NCBI GenBank assembly: GCA_905220665.1
Contig: CAJNAR010000184.1
Location: 95,425-159,424 of the forward strand
Source: Albugo candida
Lineage: Eukaryota > Oomycota > Peronosporomycetes > Albuginales > Albuginaceae
DNA: 64,000 bases
Direction of reading: 5' to 3'
Position 1 is the stretch's first letter. Each line of letters starts with the position of its first letter. The notes below the pieces were generated by a model. That model made no database searches and had not been told where the DNA came from. It was given only the letters and a program-made list of their open reading frames with translations. A program made the position numbers and the translations under genes. Positions 35,448-46,999 of the stretch are shown here, piece after piece.

Positions 35448-35584
35448 TAAATTCATGGGTGTGACTATTGCCATACGCGTTTTCACTATTGCCACAGACA
35501 AAACACTCCTGATTGGCTAATTTCTGGAACATTAGTATGATTGGTCGATACCGTTGCTATATTACTGCTACAACGTAAGATATA

Positions 35585-36553
35585 GGGAGGTGCTCACCGG
35601 ACCCCCCCCACCTCCTCACATACGTTTTATATATTTCAATCACCTCCCCCCTTATTTAAATTAAGGAATAGGTCACATATTATTTGGGGACATCCTGAAC
35701 AGGAAACCCCGTACCCTACACAGCACATATGTGCTACATGATCACGGCCTCTTCTCCACCTCAACGTCATCCTGTTGGAACATGGTCTATTTGTGGCCCA
35801 CGCGACATTGAAATAGTTCAACCACGGGCGACCGTCCTTCGCTATGATGTCATTGAACGACCGTGCTGTTTGAAATAGTGCGCGATGTTGTAAGTCAACA
35901 GCATTCATGCATGCGGGTTTGTCTCAAGATCCCTTTGATACTTTCTAACTGACATCTGCCGTTTTACAGACTCATCGCATAATACTGACAATTACCAATA
36001 GCGAAAAGAAAAAGCACAATTGCAAGAAAAGGGCGTTGAGATAAGCCACAATGATTCGTGTATGATTTCTTCTTACCGGGTTTTTTTAGGCTATTGGAAC
36101 TGATAGCGATTCCGCCCACGATGTCCCGCTTGCCCAAGAATTGCGCATGGAGATGCTGGCTCGGCTGGGAGTCTTAATATGAAATTGAGTAGATAGGTAA
36201 AGCAGGTGGGAATTAGGAGTGTACAGCTATGCAGAATTTTATCCGTCGCTCTTAATTTTATGATAACCTTTCCCATTTATTACTCACCCTTTCAAACCAA
36301 TCAGTAAATCAATAACAGATTCAGCAGCCATAGCATTTTATTTTTCAAATTATACGTCGATCGGAATTCTTGTCAACGCATTTCCCTTTACTAAAACTGA
36401 AACGCCGAAATCAACATATCAGCAAACCAAAACATGACTACGTATTGACTCATATTTAATTATGAGGGCGGGTGTTCATTAAAAATAAATAAAACAGATG
36501 TGAGAAAGGGGTGGTGTCCGGTTAGCAAAGGGGGTTTCTGGTTAGCAGCTCCC
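35585..36553. mobile_element. Nested MITE with 8-bp target duplication AAGATATA
   Basis: A 969-base element flanked by AAGATATA (35577-35584 and 36554-36561). The TIRs begin GGGAGGTGCTCACCGG and, on the other strand, GGGAGCTGCTAACCAG; similarity runs about 90 bases inward. It lies inside the left TIR of the 35457-38256 element, so it is younger than that element. A 90-codon minus frame inside has no recognisable domain. Confidence 0.8.
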
Positions 36554-36588
36554 AAGATATATTTTAGAACTTCTCCATTATATAAAAG

Positions 36589-37312
36589 GGGAATTGTTAT
36601 ATTCACTTCCTTTTAAGCCACGTGAGACGCATTATCATACATTCAATTATTTGCCACTGCACATTTAACTCTAAAAGAAGGGTTTAGAAGAGGACGGGTT
36701 TTATTGGAGGTTCAAAATGGATTCTAAAATTTCCCTTCGGATATCTAAGGGATTTGGGGCATGCCCTCTAATTGCTCGGCCCTGAGCTGCTTTCTTAGCA
36801 AAAAAAGCAAGCGAATGCGCCACATTGGTTGCCATCATTTTGCTTGCCGCAATCTGCTACTTTGGCGTACAACTTGTGCGATTCTCCGCCAGCCAGACCG
36901 TTTTCAGGAATATTGTCACACATCCAAGGTCGTGTTTCTCAAAATTCACTGGCAAGAAAGAATCTACCAGGAGCAAATGCTTGTCGGAACATCACAATTG
37001 TAAACGGAATGTACCCGTTTCAGCGCACATTCCGTTTGCCATTCTTACTCACAAAGGTCACACGGGCTGGTGGATGGCCACGGAGGGATTCAAGAAAGAT
37101 ACTTTCTCCCCTTTTGGATGCTGTTCTAAACGTTGTCGGATGGTGGGGGCGTATCACGACCTGGTCGGACGTAGGTGTGTACCTCCGGAGGTATGAGACA
37201 ACTGTCTGGTCCTTCGACCAGGCTGTTGTAAACTCTAACGGACATATCTTTTGGTCACGTGGCTCAGACGGGAGTGAATCTAACCGAACAGGGAGTGAAT
37301 AAAACAATTCCC
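36589..37312. mobile_element. Nested MULE-type MITE, 9-bp target
   Basis: A 724-base element with ends GGGAATTGTTATATTCAC and, inverted, GGGAATTGTTTTATTCAC. It is flanked by TATATAAAAG (36579-36588) and TATATAAAG (37313-37321), a 9-base duplication with one extra A on the left. Both arms carry CCACGTGA/GTCACGTGG. Overlapping frames up to 157 codons in several phases have no recognisable domain and are taken as chance. Confidence 0.78.
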
Positions 37313-38264
37313 TATATAAAGTCAAAATTAATAGAATAATACAGGCGCTGCATACGCTCACGTGAATATATTATCGTTTCTTATTCGTACAAGATATTCA
37401 AATAATCGTAATAAAAATTTCCAAAAGGTATTTTATTTGATTTAAGATAGTCCAGACATCACGCAAAAGATGCTTCACGACGAAGCGCCATCATAAATTT
37501 GGTCCCCAATTGATATTAGTAAGCTTTATCCACTTCAGTGTTCAAATTTCGCATTTGGGAAATTCTTGTAGAGAACAGACTGGGAAATTCCGCGTTCTTG
37601 AAATCAATCTTCATGATGTTAACAGATGCATTACCACGAATTCTTCATTCTGTCCCAGCGCACCAACTTCTTATTCCGTCGTCGTGCTATATGAATGGTT
37701 GAAGAAACTACACACGACAATTGCGCAAGTTTCTCGACTCTCTGAAAAATCTGGATGATCGCCTTTCTCGATGCGCATGTGGCGATTCGATCCAATTTCT
37801 GACGATTTTCCGCGGATGTTTATTTACTTCTTGACCTTTTCTGTAAGAGAACGACATGTAAATAGATCATGCCTTTTAGGTGGAGTGGCAACAAGTGGGC
37901 TTTTTTGGAAAGAATTTAGAAACGTGCTGCCAGATTCAACTAAGCAACTAGTAGTCATGCAGCAATAATGCAAAACTTCGGAAGAAGTCCCAGTGGCTTT
38001 TTCTGAAGAAGACCCGGATGTATAGTGCAGAGATTAATAAGACGGCTATGGTCTTCTTTTAATCCAAGACAGAGTATTTATTTAACAGTAAGTTTAGTTT
38101 GTGTATCACACTTCTGATATAGAACATTGCATTGTGTTGCTCTTTCATAATATTTTTTACGCTGCAGCAGTACTATAACCACCATACTGATCAGTCATAT
38201 TGATTTTACACAAATTAGTCAATCCTGGGTGTTTTGTCTGTCTCAATAGTGCCACCTAAATTTA

Positions 38265-40979
38265 GGGAATTGCTGCGGACACCCGAAATTTTTGCTACGG
38301 GCACACCCCTAAAAATATCCATCCACCACTTAGTCCACCACTCCTGCTGCCATGTTCTCAGCTGCTAGAACCTCCAATCCTCAAGTTACTACCTAGCCCA
38401 CTCCCCAGTCCACTCTGTTCATTCCGCCACCTTATGCACCGCTCTCGCTCCTTCTGCTCTCCACGCAACCTGTTCCAATATTTTACTTGCAAATACTGCA
38501 CCTCTAGATTTGGTGAAAAACACATCCTTTAATTCTCGAATCACTATTGATGAGCCAGTACAACGACATGCACTATCCAATGGGTTCGTCATAACCATAG
38601 CCCGTTTATTGATGACGTTCGCTCGGAGCACAACCATGATATTACTGTTGACCTCAGTGGCCATCCAGGTGCCAGAAAATTTTCATTGCTGCATCTGCAA
38701 GAAGTAGCTGTAATGTCAATGGGCAACTGCCGAACAAGAGGAATTGCAACTGTTTTGAGGCGGATGCCGGCTGAGGGTCCTCATGTTGCGATCATAACAA
38801 ATGACATCAGCAACCAAGAAGTTTCTATTTGAAGCAGTATCTTGCAGGCCGCACATCTTTAGAAGCCTTGATGGATGAGCTAGGTTCTGGGGCGAAATGG
38901 CACCACAGGTCTAAACTAGACCAACCAGATCATATAAGCCATCTCTATGTCAGTCACGTTGCATCAAAAGAACTGGTCAATAAACACCATCCTGTGTTTG
39001 TGATTGACTGCACATATAAAACGAAACGGTATGCCATGCCACTACTTCATATTGTTTGGGATGATCCCACTGAACCAGTATTTTTCCGCTGCCATAGTCT
39101 TTGTATCAGGTGAATTGGTTGGTGACTACACATGGGCGCTTAATTAATTCAAGAATACAACGTATCATCAAGATAACTGCCTGCCTAGTAACTAACTGAG
39201 AAGTGGCAGTGATAAATGCCATGGAACTTGTTTTTTGGGTTCCTCACTTGCTTTGTGTTTGGCATATCAATAAGCATATTTTGGCAAACTGCAAAAGAGA
39301 ATTTCCATCCGAGGATGCTTGGAATGAATTCATTACCAATTGAGAGCCTATTGTCACTGCCATACACTCAACCAAAACCAAGGATATGTGGGATACTTCT
39401 AAAAACCAATCTGAGGAATCCCATGCAAAGTGTATCACGACTCCGCGTGAAGTTTTGCTACCTTGGAGAGAACACTTCATAGAGGCATGGAATCGAAATT
39501 ATTTTCATGTCGAACAGACCACCTGCTCTCGAGCTGAGGATGCACATTCATTCCTAAGAAAAATGAACTCTCGCCGAGACGTGAAATTCAACAGGTGGTA
39601 CGTCAAATTAACATTTCTATCCAACACCAATTTGATGAGATCCGAGCTGTTGAGGCAACAGACCAGCTAAGGATACCCTTCTTCAGCTTCTTGGGTATGT
39701 GGTGTACAGCTTCGCCATCGAAAAAGTATGATATTTGTTTTGCAATAGGTCACAAAATGATAAAGTCTCACATCTGTGCCCTTCATCCATTTCTCTAGAT
39801 GTACACCCAATTGGAGGCAATAAAAGCATTACAGAAAGCTGGAAAATCACTCCCCAAGATTTGCCTCTGCGCAGAACCTGTGACATTTGGCTTGCCTCGC
39901 AAACATTCTATGCAAGCAAGACTACATGCCTACGATTCTATGACCATAGAAGACTGCATTCATTTCGGATCTTGGTGAAAAGAAGTCCGCAGAATTCTGT
40001 GCAAAGAGATTCCAATAGCTGGGAGGAGACACTACGAGCTCCATGAGGTGTATAAACGTTCTGCTCTCCATGAACAAGCTCGTTTGCACTCAACGATTAA
40101 AATATATTGTGGCTGAGAAGGACAATCTCCCACCACATTCCGTCAAAATGCGTGGGTGACCTGCACAAAAGCAGTTTATAAAATCAAACAAGCGTGATCC
40201 ATCCATGTGAAAAGTTGCGACATGTATGTAGGACATCAGCTTGGAATGGTATTGTTCGATTCATCTACTTACTTTCTCTGTTGTTATTACAGAATGAAAC
40301 AAGCAATCCAGATAATGATAAAAGTGTTGAGGAGAAGAACATGGATTTGGCAGCAGAACTGAGTCATTTCAATCAAAAGATTTTAGTTGTCAAGCCGGTA
40401 GTTGAATTAAGGATTATAATTTCACATTATGTTAATAATTTCCTGCTGTTTTCTTTCATGCCAAAGGGGACGATATTGTTGAGAAGAACTGAGATCTACG
40501 CGAAGCTATACAACCATTTCTTGACGAGAATATGTGGCTAAATGATCAGACAAGGGTTTCATTATTGCGTACCCACACGGCTGAACCAGTTGCACAAAGC
40601 AAGTGGATGGTAATACCTTTGGCATTTCTACATCTCACAACGTTTGTGAAGCTGCGCAATGGAGGGATATTGGTGGTGGTGCACCGCCAGCTCATGTGTT
40701 TCGAGCCAATTAGCTGTGTAAACTGCAGGTTTCACAGAAAGCTCAGTTAGAACTAGCAAAAAGAGCGCAAATCAATAGAAGTCAATCGTGGCTGGATTGT
40801 TTCTTCTCTGAAATACCTGCCTACTAGGCTACTTCTACTTTGCTTGAAATAATATAGCTTTTTTTATGGTTGTTACTTCCACCAGCTAGAAGTGGACTTA
40901 AGAGCAGCGGACATGGCGGTACGAAACAAGGGGGTATGTTTGTAATTTCTATTTTAGGTGTGTGTCCGCAGCAATATCC
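38265..40979 (+). mobile_element. Decayed autonomous MULE (FAR1-type), 2.7 kb
   Basis: The TIRs are GGGAATTGCTGCGGACACCC at the left and, inverted, GGATATTGCTGCGGACACAC at the right. It is flanked by TAAATTTA (38257-38264) and TAAATTCA (40980-40987). It carries remains of a mudrA-like transposase on plus. The GGGAATTG start is shared with the 15-kb and 36.6-kb MITEs, so this family is a candidate source of the enzyme that moved them. Confidence 0.85.
38520..40050 (+). pseudogene. MULE transposase remnant
   Basis: The N-terminal binding region has DVRSEHNHDITVDLSGHPG (about 38615-38670). The catalytic core at 38829-39113 has SHVASKELVNKHHPVFVIDC then TYKTKRYAMPLLHI, the first DDE block. A frameshift leads to AIVFVSGELVGDYTWAL, then LLCVWHINKHILANCK (near 39235) and EQTTCSRAEDAHSFLRKM (39386-39670). 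Near 39860 a relic reads GLPRKHSMQARLHAYDSM, the position of the SWIM-type CxH motif, here altered. Several stops and shifts make it inactive. Confidence 0.85.
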
Positions 40980-41003
40980 TAAATTCAAATACAAAAAGAG
41001 AAT

Positions 41004-43266
41004 ATGGAGATTTATACCACTATTTTAAAAAGTATGGTTTATATACCGGACGTTATACATATATCGTTTTTATACCAACACTTGAAAAAATATGGTTTAT
41101 ATATATACCAAACGTTGAAAATATGTTTTATATACCAAAAGTGGAGAAAATATGGTTTATTTACCACACGAGCGAAATTGAAAAAAAAGAGATATACACC
41201 AAAAAGTCTGAAGTTTACACATTCTTGAGTTACAAATCGTTGAAATATTCACATCTGGCGACTATGACGACTACTGGGAACGACGGCTATGTTGGTGAGG
41301 CAGAAGACTCAAGTTACGGCTGTTTGCCACGGAGTGGGCAGACGAGCCTTCATATTTTTACTCACGAGACGATACCAGTCGCGAAAACATATTAAGTTCG
41401 ATCATTGAATACAGCGAAAAAGTTGGACGAGCGTTTCGTGTCATATCGAGGGACCGTAGACTCTACAAGTTGTTATGTGTCGATCCAAATTGCAGCTTCG
41501 CAGTCACTTTTGCGTATGGTAGGGGACTTGAGCCGCCTCATACGTTCGTGGCGCACTAATGCGACGCTACGAGGGTTGACTTGGCTTCATGCAAAGCGAG
41601 TCGTGGAAACAAGTCTTCATACGTCGCGTTGATCGACTCGGCTTTCCAGTTCATCGTTCATAAGGGTCGTGACGCCGGTCCAGCTGAGATGCAGAAGAAG
41701 CTGATGGCTGATGGGCGTTGATTGACGTACCAGACTTGTGTAGACGCCTGCATTCGCTTCAAATCGCAACTCTTCGATGAAGATCGCACGCAACACCAGT
41801 TTATCTTTTCATACGTATACGAAATGAACAAGCGCGGAAACAAGGAAAATAAGACGTTTGGGGGAGGACAAAATGTTTCGGGTTGTCATCGTATACAAGC
41901 CCGAAACTCATGTGCTTTGCGAATTTGCAGATCACGGTATCAATCTGGATGGCACATATAGGAAGCACAAATATGGTAGAGTCCTTCTTGTCGCTTGCTG
42001 TAAAAACAGCAACAATGAGATCCAGATTGTCGCGGTAGCTTGGGTGTCAGGCGAGACCAAACTCAATTGTTCATGGTTCCGGGACTTTCTTCTGGGCTCT
42101 ATCGAAGCGCCAGCATTCGTAATCTCCGACCATAAAAAGGGTCTCATTCCGATTATGCAAGTTCAAGCAGGTAACTTCACTTACTTTTTTTGTGTTCCTC
42201 ACATGCTCGAGAATTCCAACTCCAAGCTTCGCAATGCGAAATTGGAGCACCAGGAATGGAATCTGGTCAAGTCCTTGATAGTTGCGTCGTTTGAACGGCA
42301 AGACAGTTAGTTGAAGAAAAACAATGCAAAGGCGCTACAATGGCTACTCGATGCCAAATGGGCTGCCACGTATACTATATGTCCGCACTTTGGGACCATG
42401 ACTAGCAACAACGTGGAGTCTGTTTGTAACGTCTTGCTTGAAGCTAAAGAGAAGCCGCTTCTAGACTGTCTCATGGCGGTGGAAAAGTACATTGGGATCA
42501 AGTGCGTTAAATACGTTGCCAAGTCGGCTTCGTGGGGGGGGGAACTCAAAGATTACGAACCACGGAAATCGAGCGCAAGCGCTTCGTATCTGTATTTGAC
42601 AAGATCGAAATCATCCCGAGTTGCCTGCCATCCTTCATGATCAAGGTCAGAAAGGATGGAGAGCTTCCTGTCGAGTATTCTGTCGATCTAGATAATCTTT
42701 AAAATCAGGTTCTTGTGGCTACTTTGGCGACATGATAGGGCCATGTTCTCATCTCTATGTGGCCCTTAGATCCTTCAACAAGATCTGTCTACTCAAAAAT
42801 CCATGCGATGCGTTTGGAACAAGGAGGTGTACCAGCGTGCTTACCACCTCATGGTAATGATACGTCAATGCGGGATGATGGATAAAATGATGTGTTTGGA
42901 AAGCAACAACCACTCACGGTGTCAAAGAAGCGTGTTCGGCCAAAGAAGGCGAAGCGAATCTAGTCACAGGGTGCCACAGAAACTTTCAAGAAGAAGCGTA
43001 GCAACAAGTGCACTACATGCGGTAACTGCGTCCACAACAAGCGCACCTGCAAGGACTAATGTTTTCCTAGTGATAAAACAATATATTTTTTCAACTTTAC
43101 ATAAACTTTAGACTTCTTGGTGTACTTTTCATAATTTTACGATTTCGCCCGTGTGATATTCGTTTTGGTACATAAACCATATTTTTCAGCTTTTGGTATA
43201 AACCCATACTTTCTTAACGTCTGGTATAGAAACCATTTTTTTTGAAAAAAATGGTATAAAATCCAT
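41004..43266 (+). mobile_element. Second decayed MULE with internally repeated TIRs
   Basis: The element starts about 16 bases beyond the preceding element's target copy. Its ends are inverted repeats of over 100 bases, built from repeats of a motif like TATGGTTTATATACCA, some 4-5 copies per arm with spacers such as GACGTT. It encodes a mudrA-like transposase on plus. No convincing target duplication was found. Confidence 0.75.
41405..43059 (+). pseudogene. MULE transposase remnant with zinc knuckle
   Basis: The N-terminal MuDR-type region near 41440-41600 has LLCVDPNCSFAVTFAYG and FVAH in a broken frame. The catalytic core (41858-42310) reads INLDGTYRKHKYGRVLLVAC, AVAWVSGETKLNCSWF and VISDHKKGLIPIM, matching the D...D signature of MULE transposases. 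A TAG at 42308 is followed by HFGTMTSNNVESVCNVLL in the same region. The C-terminus is a zinc knuckle, KCTTCGNCVHNKRTCKD, ending at TAA 43057. Stops and shifts show it is dead. Confidence 0.85.
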
Positions 43267-43979
43267 TGATGAAAATACCTGTGAGGGATAATTATATGTG
43301 CTTTTGCTAATATGCCTGTATTGCGGTTGCCTCAAACCACCACAATACGAGACCCTACAAGTACGTACCCGATTGGCTAAACTTGGTGTCCACCTCACTA
43401 GGCCGAACAGAGCCATCCAACTAGGACTAGAATCGGAGTTGTGCATGTTTTTCTTTCTGACCCGACCCGCAGCAATGATTGTTGAGTCCTCAAAAATTCA
43501 CGAATGATCCTTGCATTGCGAATTGGTCACGTACCTTAACAATTTTAATGCTCTCGTCTTGATCGTAACACTGCTATCGAAGAACCAAACGTGCGCTAAA
43601 CGTGATGTATATCACGCAAAGCGCTGGAAGTGTCGGAGTTGCTGATCGCTGATTTAAACAAACGACGATATCGATGGTACCAGACGAAGTGCTGCGTCAA
43701 CGACTGTGATACAAGCCATTGCCGTATTGATAATCCTTCCAATCCGACCGTATCGTTGTCATTTTGCACAAGCAATACGCGTCTAACGTGGAAGGGATGA
43801 GAAAAACTCACCCAAACAAGGAAGTAGTCACTATTGTGCCATGTGATCGCATTCGATAAAGAGATGTTGGTCAGATCCCGCTGCGCCACACGAAGGCTGA
43901 GTGCACATTATAATGCTGTGATGAATAGCTTTTATATCAGAAATGCCGTGATGTAACCATAAGCCTTTGAATCCGTTCT
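43267..43979. other. Unassigned spacer
   Basis: It lies between the second MULE and the mitochondrial insertion. Short frames on both strands, including a 97-codon minus frame at 43889-43596, have no recognisable domain. Confidence 0.4.
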
Positions 43980-43982
43980 CAG

Positions 43983-44335
43983 TAAATATAGGTAAAATTA
44001 CAGCAAAGATGCTCTAAATTTGGGTTTTACTGGTGTTATGTTAAGAGGATCTGGTGAATTTTGGAAATTAAGAAAAACACAACCTTATGAGATTTATGAT
44101 ACATTGGATTTTGATACACCTATAGGTACAAATGGAGATTGTTTTGATCCTAATTTAATACGTTAAGAAACTCCAATTACAAGTAAATAATCCACTATTT
44201 ATTTATGTAGTTAAATAAATTAGATATTCATAATTTGAAATATCCGTGAAGATGTGGATTCTTTGTATTTAGACGAAAAGATCCCGTGAACCTCTGCTAT
44301 ATTTTATATTGCTATGATATTTAATATGTCTAGCC
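43983..44335 (+). pseudogene. Nuclear mitochondrial insertion (nad7 + large rRNA pieces)
   Basis: About 43983-44163 encodes part of NADH dehydrogenase subunit 7: after a one-base deletion the frame reads [20 protein letters not shown], then [20 protein letters not shown]. These are the conserved motifs of complex I 49-kDa subunits. About 44241-44330 matches the large-subunit rRNA around the peptidyl-transferase region (GACGAAAAGATCCCGTGAAC). The AT-rich composition differs sharply from the flanks. Two pieces that would normally be separate are joined, with about 75 AT-rich bases between. Confidence 0.85.
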
Positions 44336-44481
44336 CATAGTAGCCTTTTTTGAAACAAACTCTGAGACTGCAGGCATCATTGGGACTTGAAGTGAGTGCA
44401 CGAGTCTCTACCATCATTCCGTTCACGCCCGCAGCATCAAGTTGCTTGTCAGACGATGACACCGTACGGATAAAGGGGAGT

Positions 44482-45309
44482 TCATGATTCATATGTGATG
44501 ACCAATGCGGCATCCTTGGATGGCTCTTGGTTCCTTCTCAGAGAATTCGTGAGAGGGGAGAGTTTGGAATAGATGTGACAAAATGCTTTTCCTACTTGCT
44601 TTGTACTTTCACATAAACGGTCTTCCAAGTGAGATGAGTTTGATCGAAATTCAATGGTCGGATGGATACGCTGTAGTATCTGAGCGACTCTATTGTAAAG
44701 TCGACTGAGCACCTTTTCTTGAGCCATATCCGATGTATTGAGCTCTTCGTCATTGTAGTATTGGTAGACAAATTCTTCCTTCGTTGGCCATGTCTCGCAA
44801 TTTTTGATGAAGTCCAATAGAATTAGGATGGAGAGTGCTGTAGAAAACGAGTCCGAAACGTCCGATGTGGCTTGTCCATCATGCCATATTGAGATTGTAG
44901 CAGGAATTTTGCGTATTCGGATCACGAGTAGTAGCTGCGTAATGCAATATCTTGGTCGCAGCAGAACAACCACATAGGTTGTTCCATGTGGTACTCGGTA
45001 CGTTGAAAAGCATCCAAATCTAAAATTGTATTGCTCCAATCCATCTGATGCCACATTACCGACGCATGTTTCCAACAAGAGGATGTGATTTACCATTGTA
45101 CCATTTTTCCATGTCGATGTGGTGCAATGGTGAATATTTCCTCGGCTTGTGTGGTTTAAAAGAAGGCTTGATAAGTTGCAAAACTTCCTTCGAAGTAGTT
45201 GTCCATTTCGCAGGTATGATTGTCGACACATCGGATGCAAACTGCTGAAGGAATTAAAACTTTGTAGCTTCAGTCGTCCAATCAAAAAAAGGAATTTGTA
45301 GTCCACCAT
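44482..45309 (-). pseudogene. LINE ORF2 C-terminal region
   Basis: A 275-codon open stretch downstream of the RT thumb region in LINE order. It has no recognised domain of its own; it is assigned by position and by abutting the RT frames at about 45250-45310. Confidence 0.5.
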
Positions 45310-45399
45310 CTTGTCGACGACGATAGAAAAAATTCTTCGCTGAGTAGGTGGACGTGTTCCGAATCTTTTTTTTGTGTTTCCGACCTAGCAAATATCGAT

Positions 45400-46603
45400 T
45401 TAATGTCGATTGCCACTGTCGAAAAGTCTCTGCTGGTATGTCCGCGTGCATCGTCTAATGCCACAGACGTGATAAAAAATTATCGTCTGAGCAACCAGTA
45501 GTCGACCACGAATAGTTCGTGCTTGTCGAAAGCATAGACCAAACCCATCATAGAAACTCTTGTCGAGAGTTATAATAACCATCGAATGAGTCGGTGTCTG
45601 GCCGAACGAAATACCCAAATACTTGAACGAATCGTTCGAACCCATTATGGTCAAATCGGGAATACGTGGACACGGCTTGGTCCGATTCAACGAGAGCAAG
45701 GATGATTTACTCAAGTTGATTTTCGCACCCGATCCATCATAACAGACTTGGATGAGTTAGAGTTGCGTCGAGATACCATTTGGTGTATCTGAAAGCAATG
45801 CCGAATCGTCTGCAAATAATAATAAGCCAAGTTGCGACAGTCGTGCCATTGATGCAAGTTTCAAGTTGTTCATGTTGTCGAAGTAAATTTTTAAAGGTTC
45901 TATCGTCATCAGAAAAAGTAATGCTAAAAGGCAACCGCCTTGCCTTGTTCTACTCCAAGTTATGATGTAATGGATGGTGTCATATTGCCATTATCCATCA
46001 ACTGCGTCTTCGTGTTGTTGTATGGAAGACGAGACCAGTCGATAAAACTTTTCCAGCGCGCATTTTTTTCATAAGGTGAGACATGTAGGTTCAATTGCTT
46101 CGATCATAAGCTTTGTCAAAGCCGAGAAAAGTTGCATACGCCTCTTGAGTAACAAAGTATTGGATGTCGTTGAGATGTCGAATATGGTGATGCATTGACC
46201 TTCCTCGCACAATTGCTTTTTGATCCTGATGGATCAATGTTGGCACAAAGCGTTGCATTCGGTACGTCATTACTTTTGGAAGTACTTTCACATCGACGAA
46301 AAGCAGTGCGATCGGTCGATAGTTGCCAGGATCACCTCGTGATCCTTTTTTGTACACTAATGCTGTTGCCGAGTTACGTTGACATCGAAGCAAGATGCCT
46401 CTTTACAGCTGATATTCGAACATGATCTTCAGACACTCGCCAAACGTTTCCGGATGAAACAGATAAAATGCAGCTAAAAGTCCATCCATACCTGGAGAAG
46501 AAGTACTCCGCATGTGCTTGATCGCTTCCGCCATCTCGGTCGTACTTAAGATGTCACGGTGCCACATTTTTTTGTAATATTTTCGATCGGCACGCGACGA
46601 CAA
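45400..46603 (-). pseudogene. LINE reverse transcriptase
   Basis: Ordered RT blocks in three frames: MRSTSSPGMDGLLAAFYLFH (46603-46403), then ATALVYKKGSRGDPGNYRPI, KAIVRGRSMHHHI and FLGFDKAYDR (46393-46091), then LLLFADDSALLSDTPNGIS with the FADD codons at 45816-45805, then NDSFKYLGISFG (45714-45400). These are the standard motifs of LINE reverse transcriptases. Frameshifts separate the blocks. Confidence 0.85.
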
Positions 46604-46999
46604 GAACTATCCGGAGGGCGAAAAAATGCTTGAAAAAGTTCTCCATATGTTTCACGTGATGGTCGAAGCTTTCATCTTGGTTGTATTTAGCATTGTTTTC
46701 GACTGAAATTCTAAATTGTTCGAGACTCGATTCGTAAAAATACCGTGACTCATTGGTGTCTTGAATGCAATATCGAGCTGTTGCGACTTCCAAAACACGC
46801 TGTCTAGACTCAACGTTACGTGGGCTATCTTGGGCAAACTTTATTCAATGATGTGAAGCTGTTTCTTGATCTTCGTCTTCCAACTTTCCCACATTTTTCC
46901 GGGATTCGAAGTTATCGGCAAATATTTGAGCACCCAAATTCGCTTCCAATTTGATTGCCTCGACAACTTGGGGATATTCAAATAGTCGTAATGAACATT

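Larger units (their letters stand above)
35457..38256. mobile_element. TIR element hosting two nested MITEs
   Basis: The ends are inverted repeats of 100 bases or more: GACAAAACACTCCTGATTGG near 35494 pairs with the reverse complement of the sequence near 38220. Similarity continues through ACTGCTACAACGTAAGATAT, where the left arm is interrupted by the element at 35585. It is flanked by TAAATTCA (35448-35455) and TAAATTTA (38257-38264). About 1.1 kb remains when the nested elements are removed. No transposase domain was found. Confidence 0.7.

Noticed and set aside
36829..37302. A 157-codon frame with overlapping 80-, 123- and 113-codon frames
   Set aside because: All lie inside a 724-base MITE, several include its terminal repeat, and none has a domain.
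40958..41395. A 145-codon plus-strand frame
   Set aside because: Its YIP-rich product is just the translation of the repeated TIR of the second MULE.
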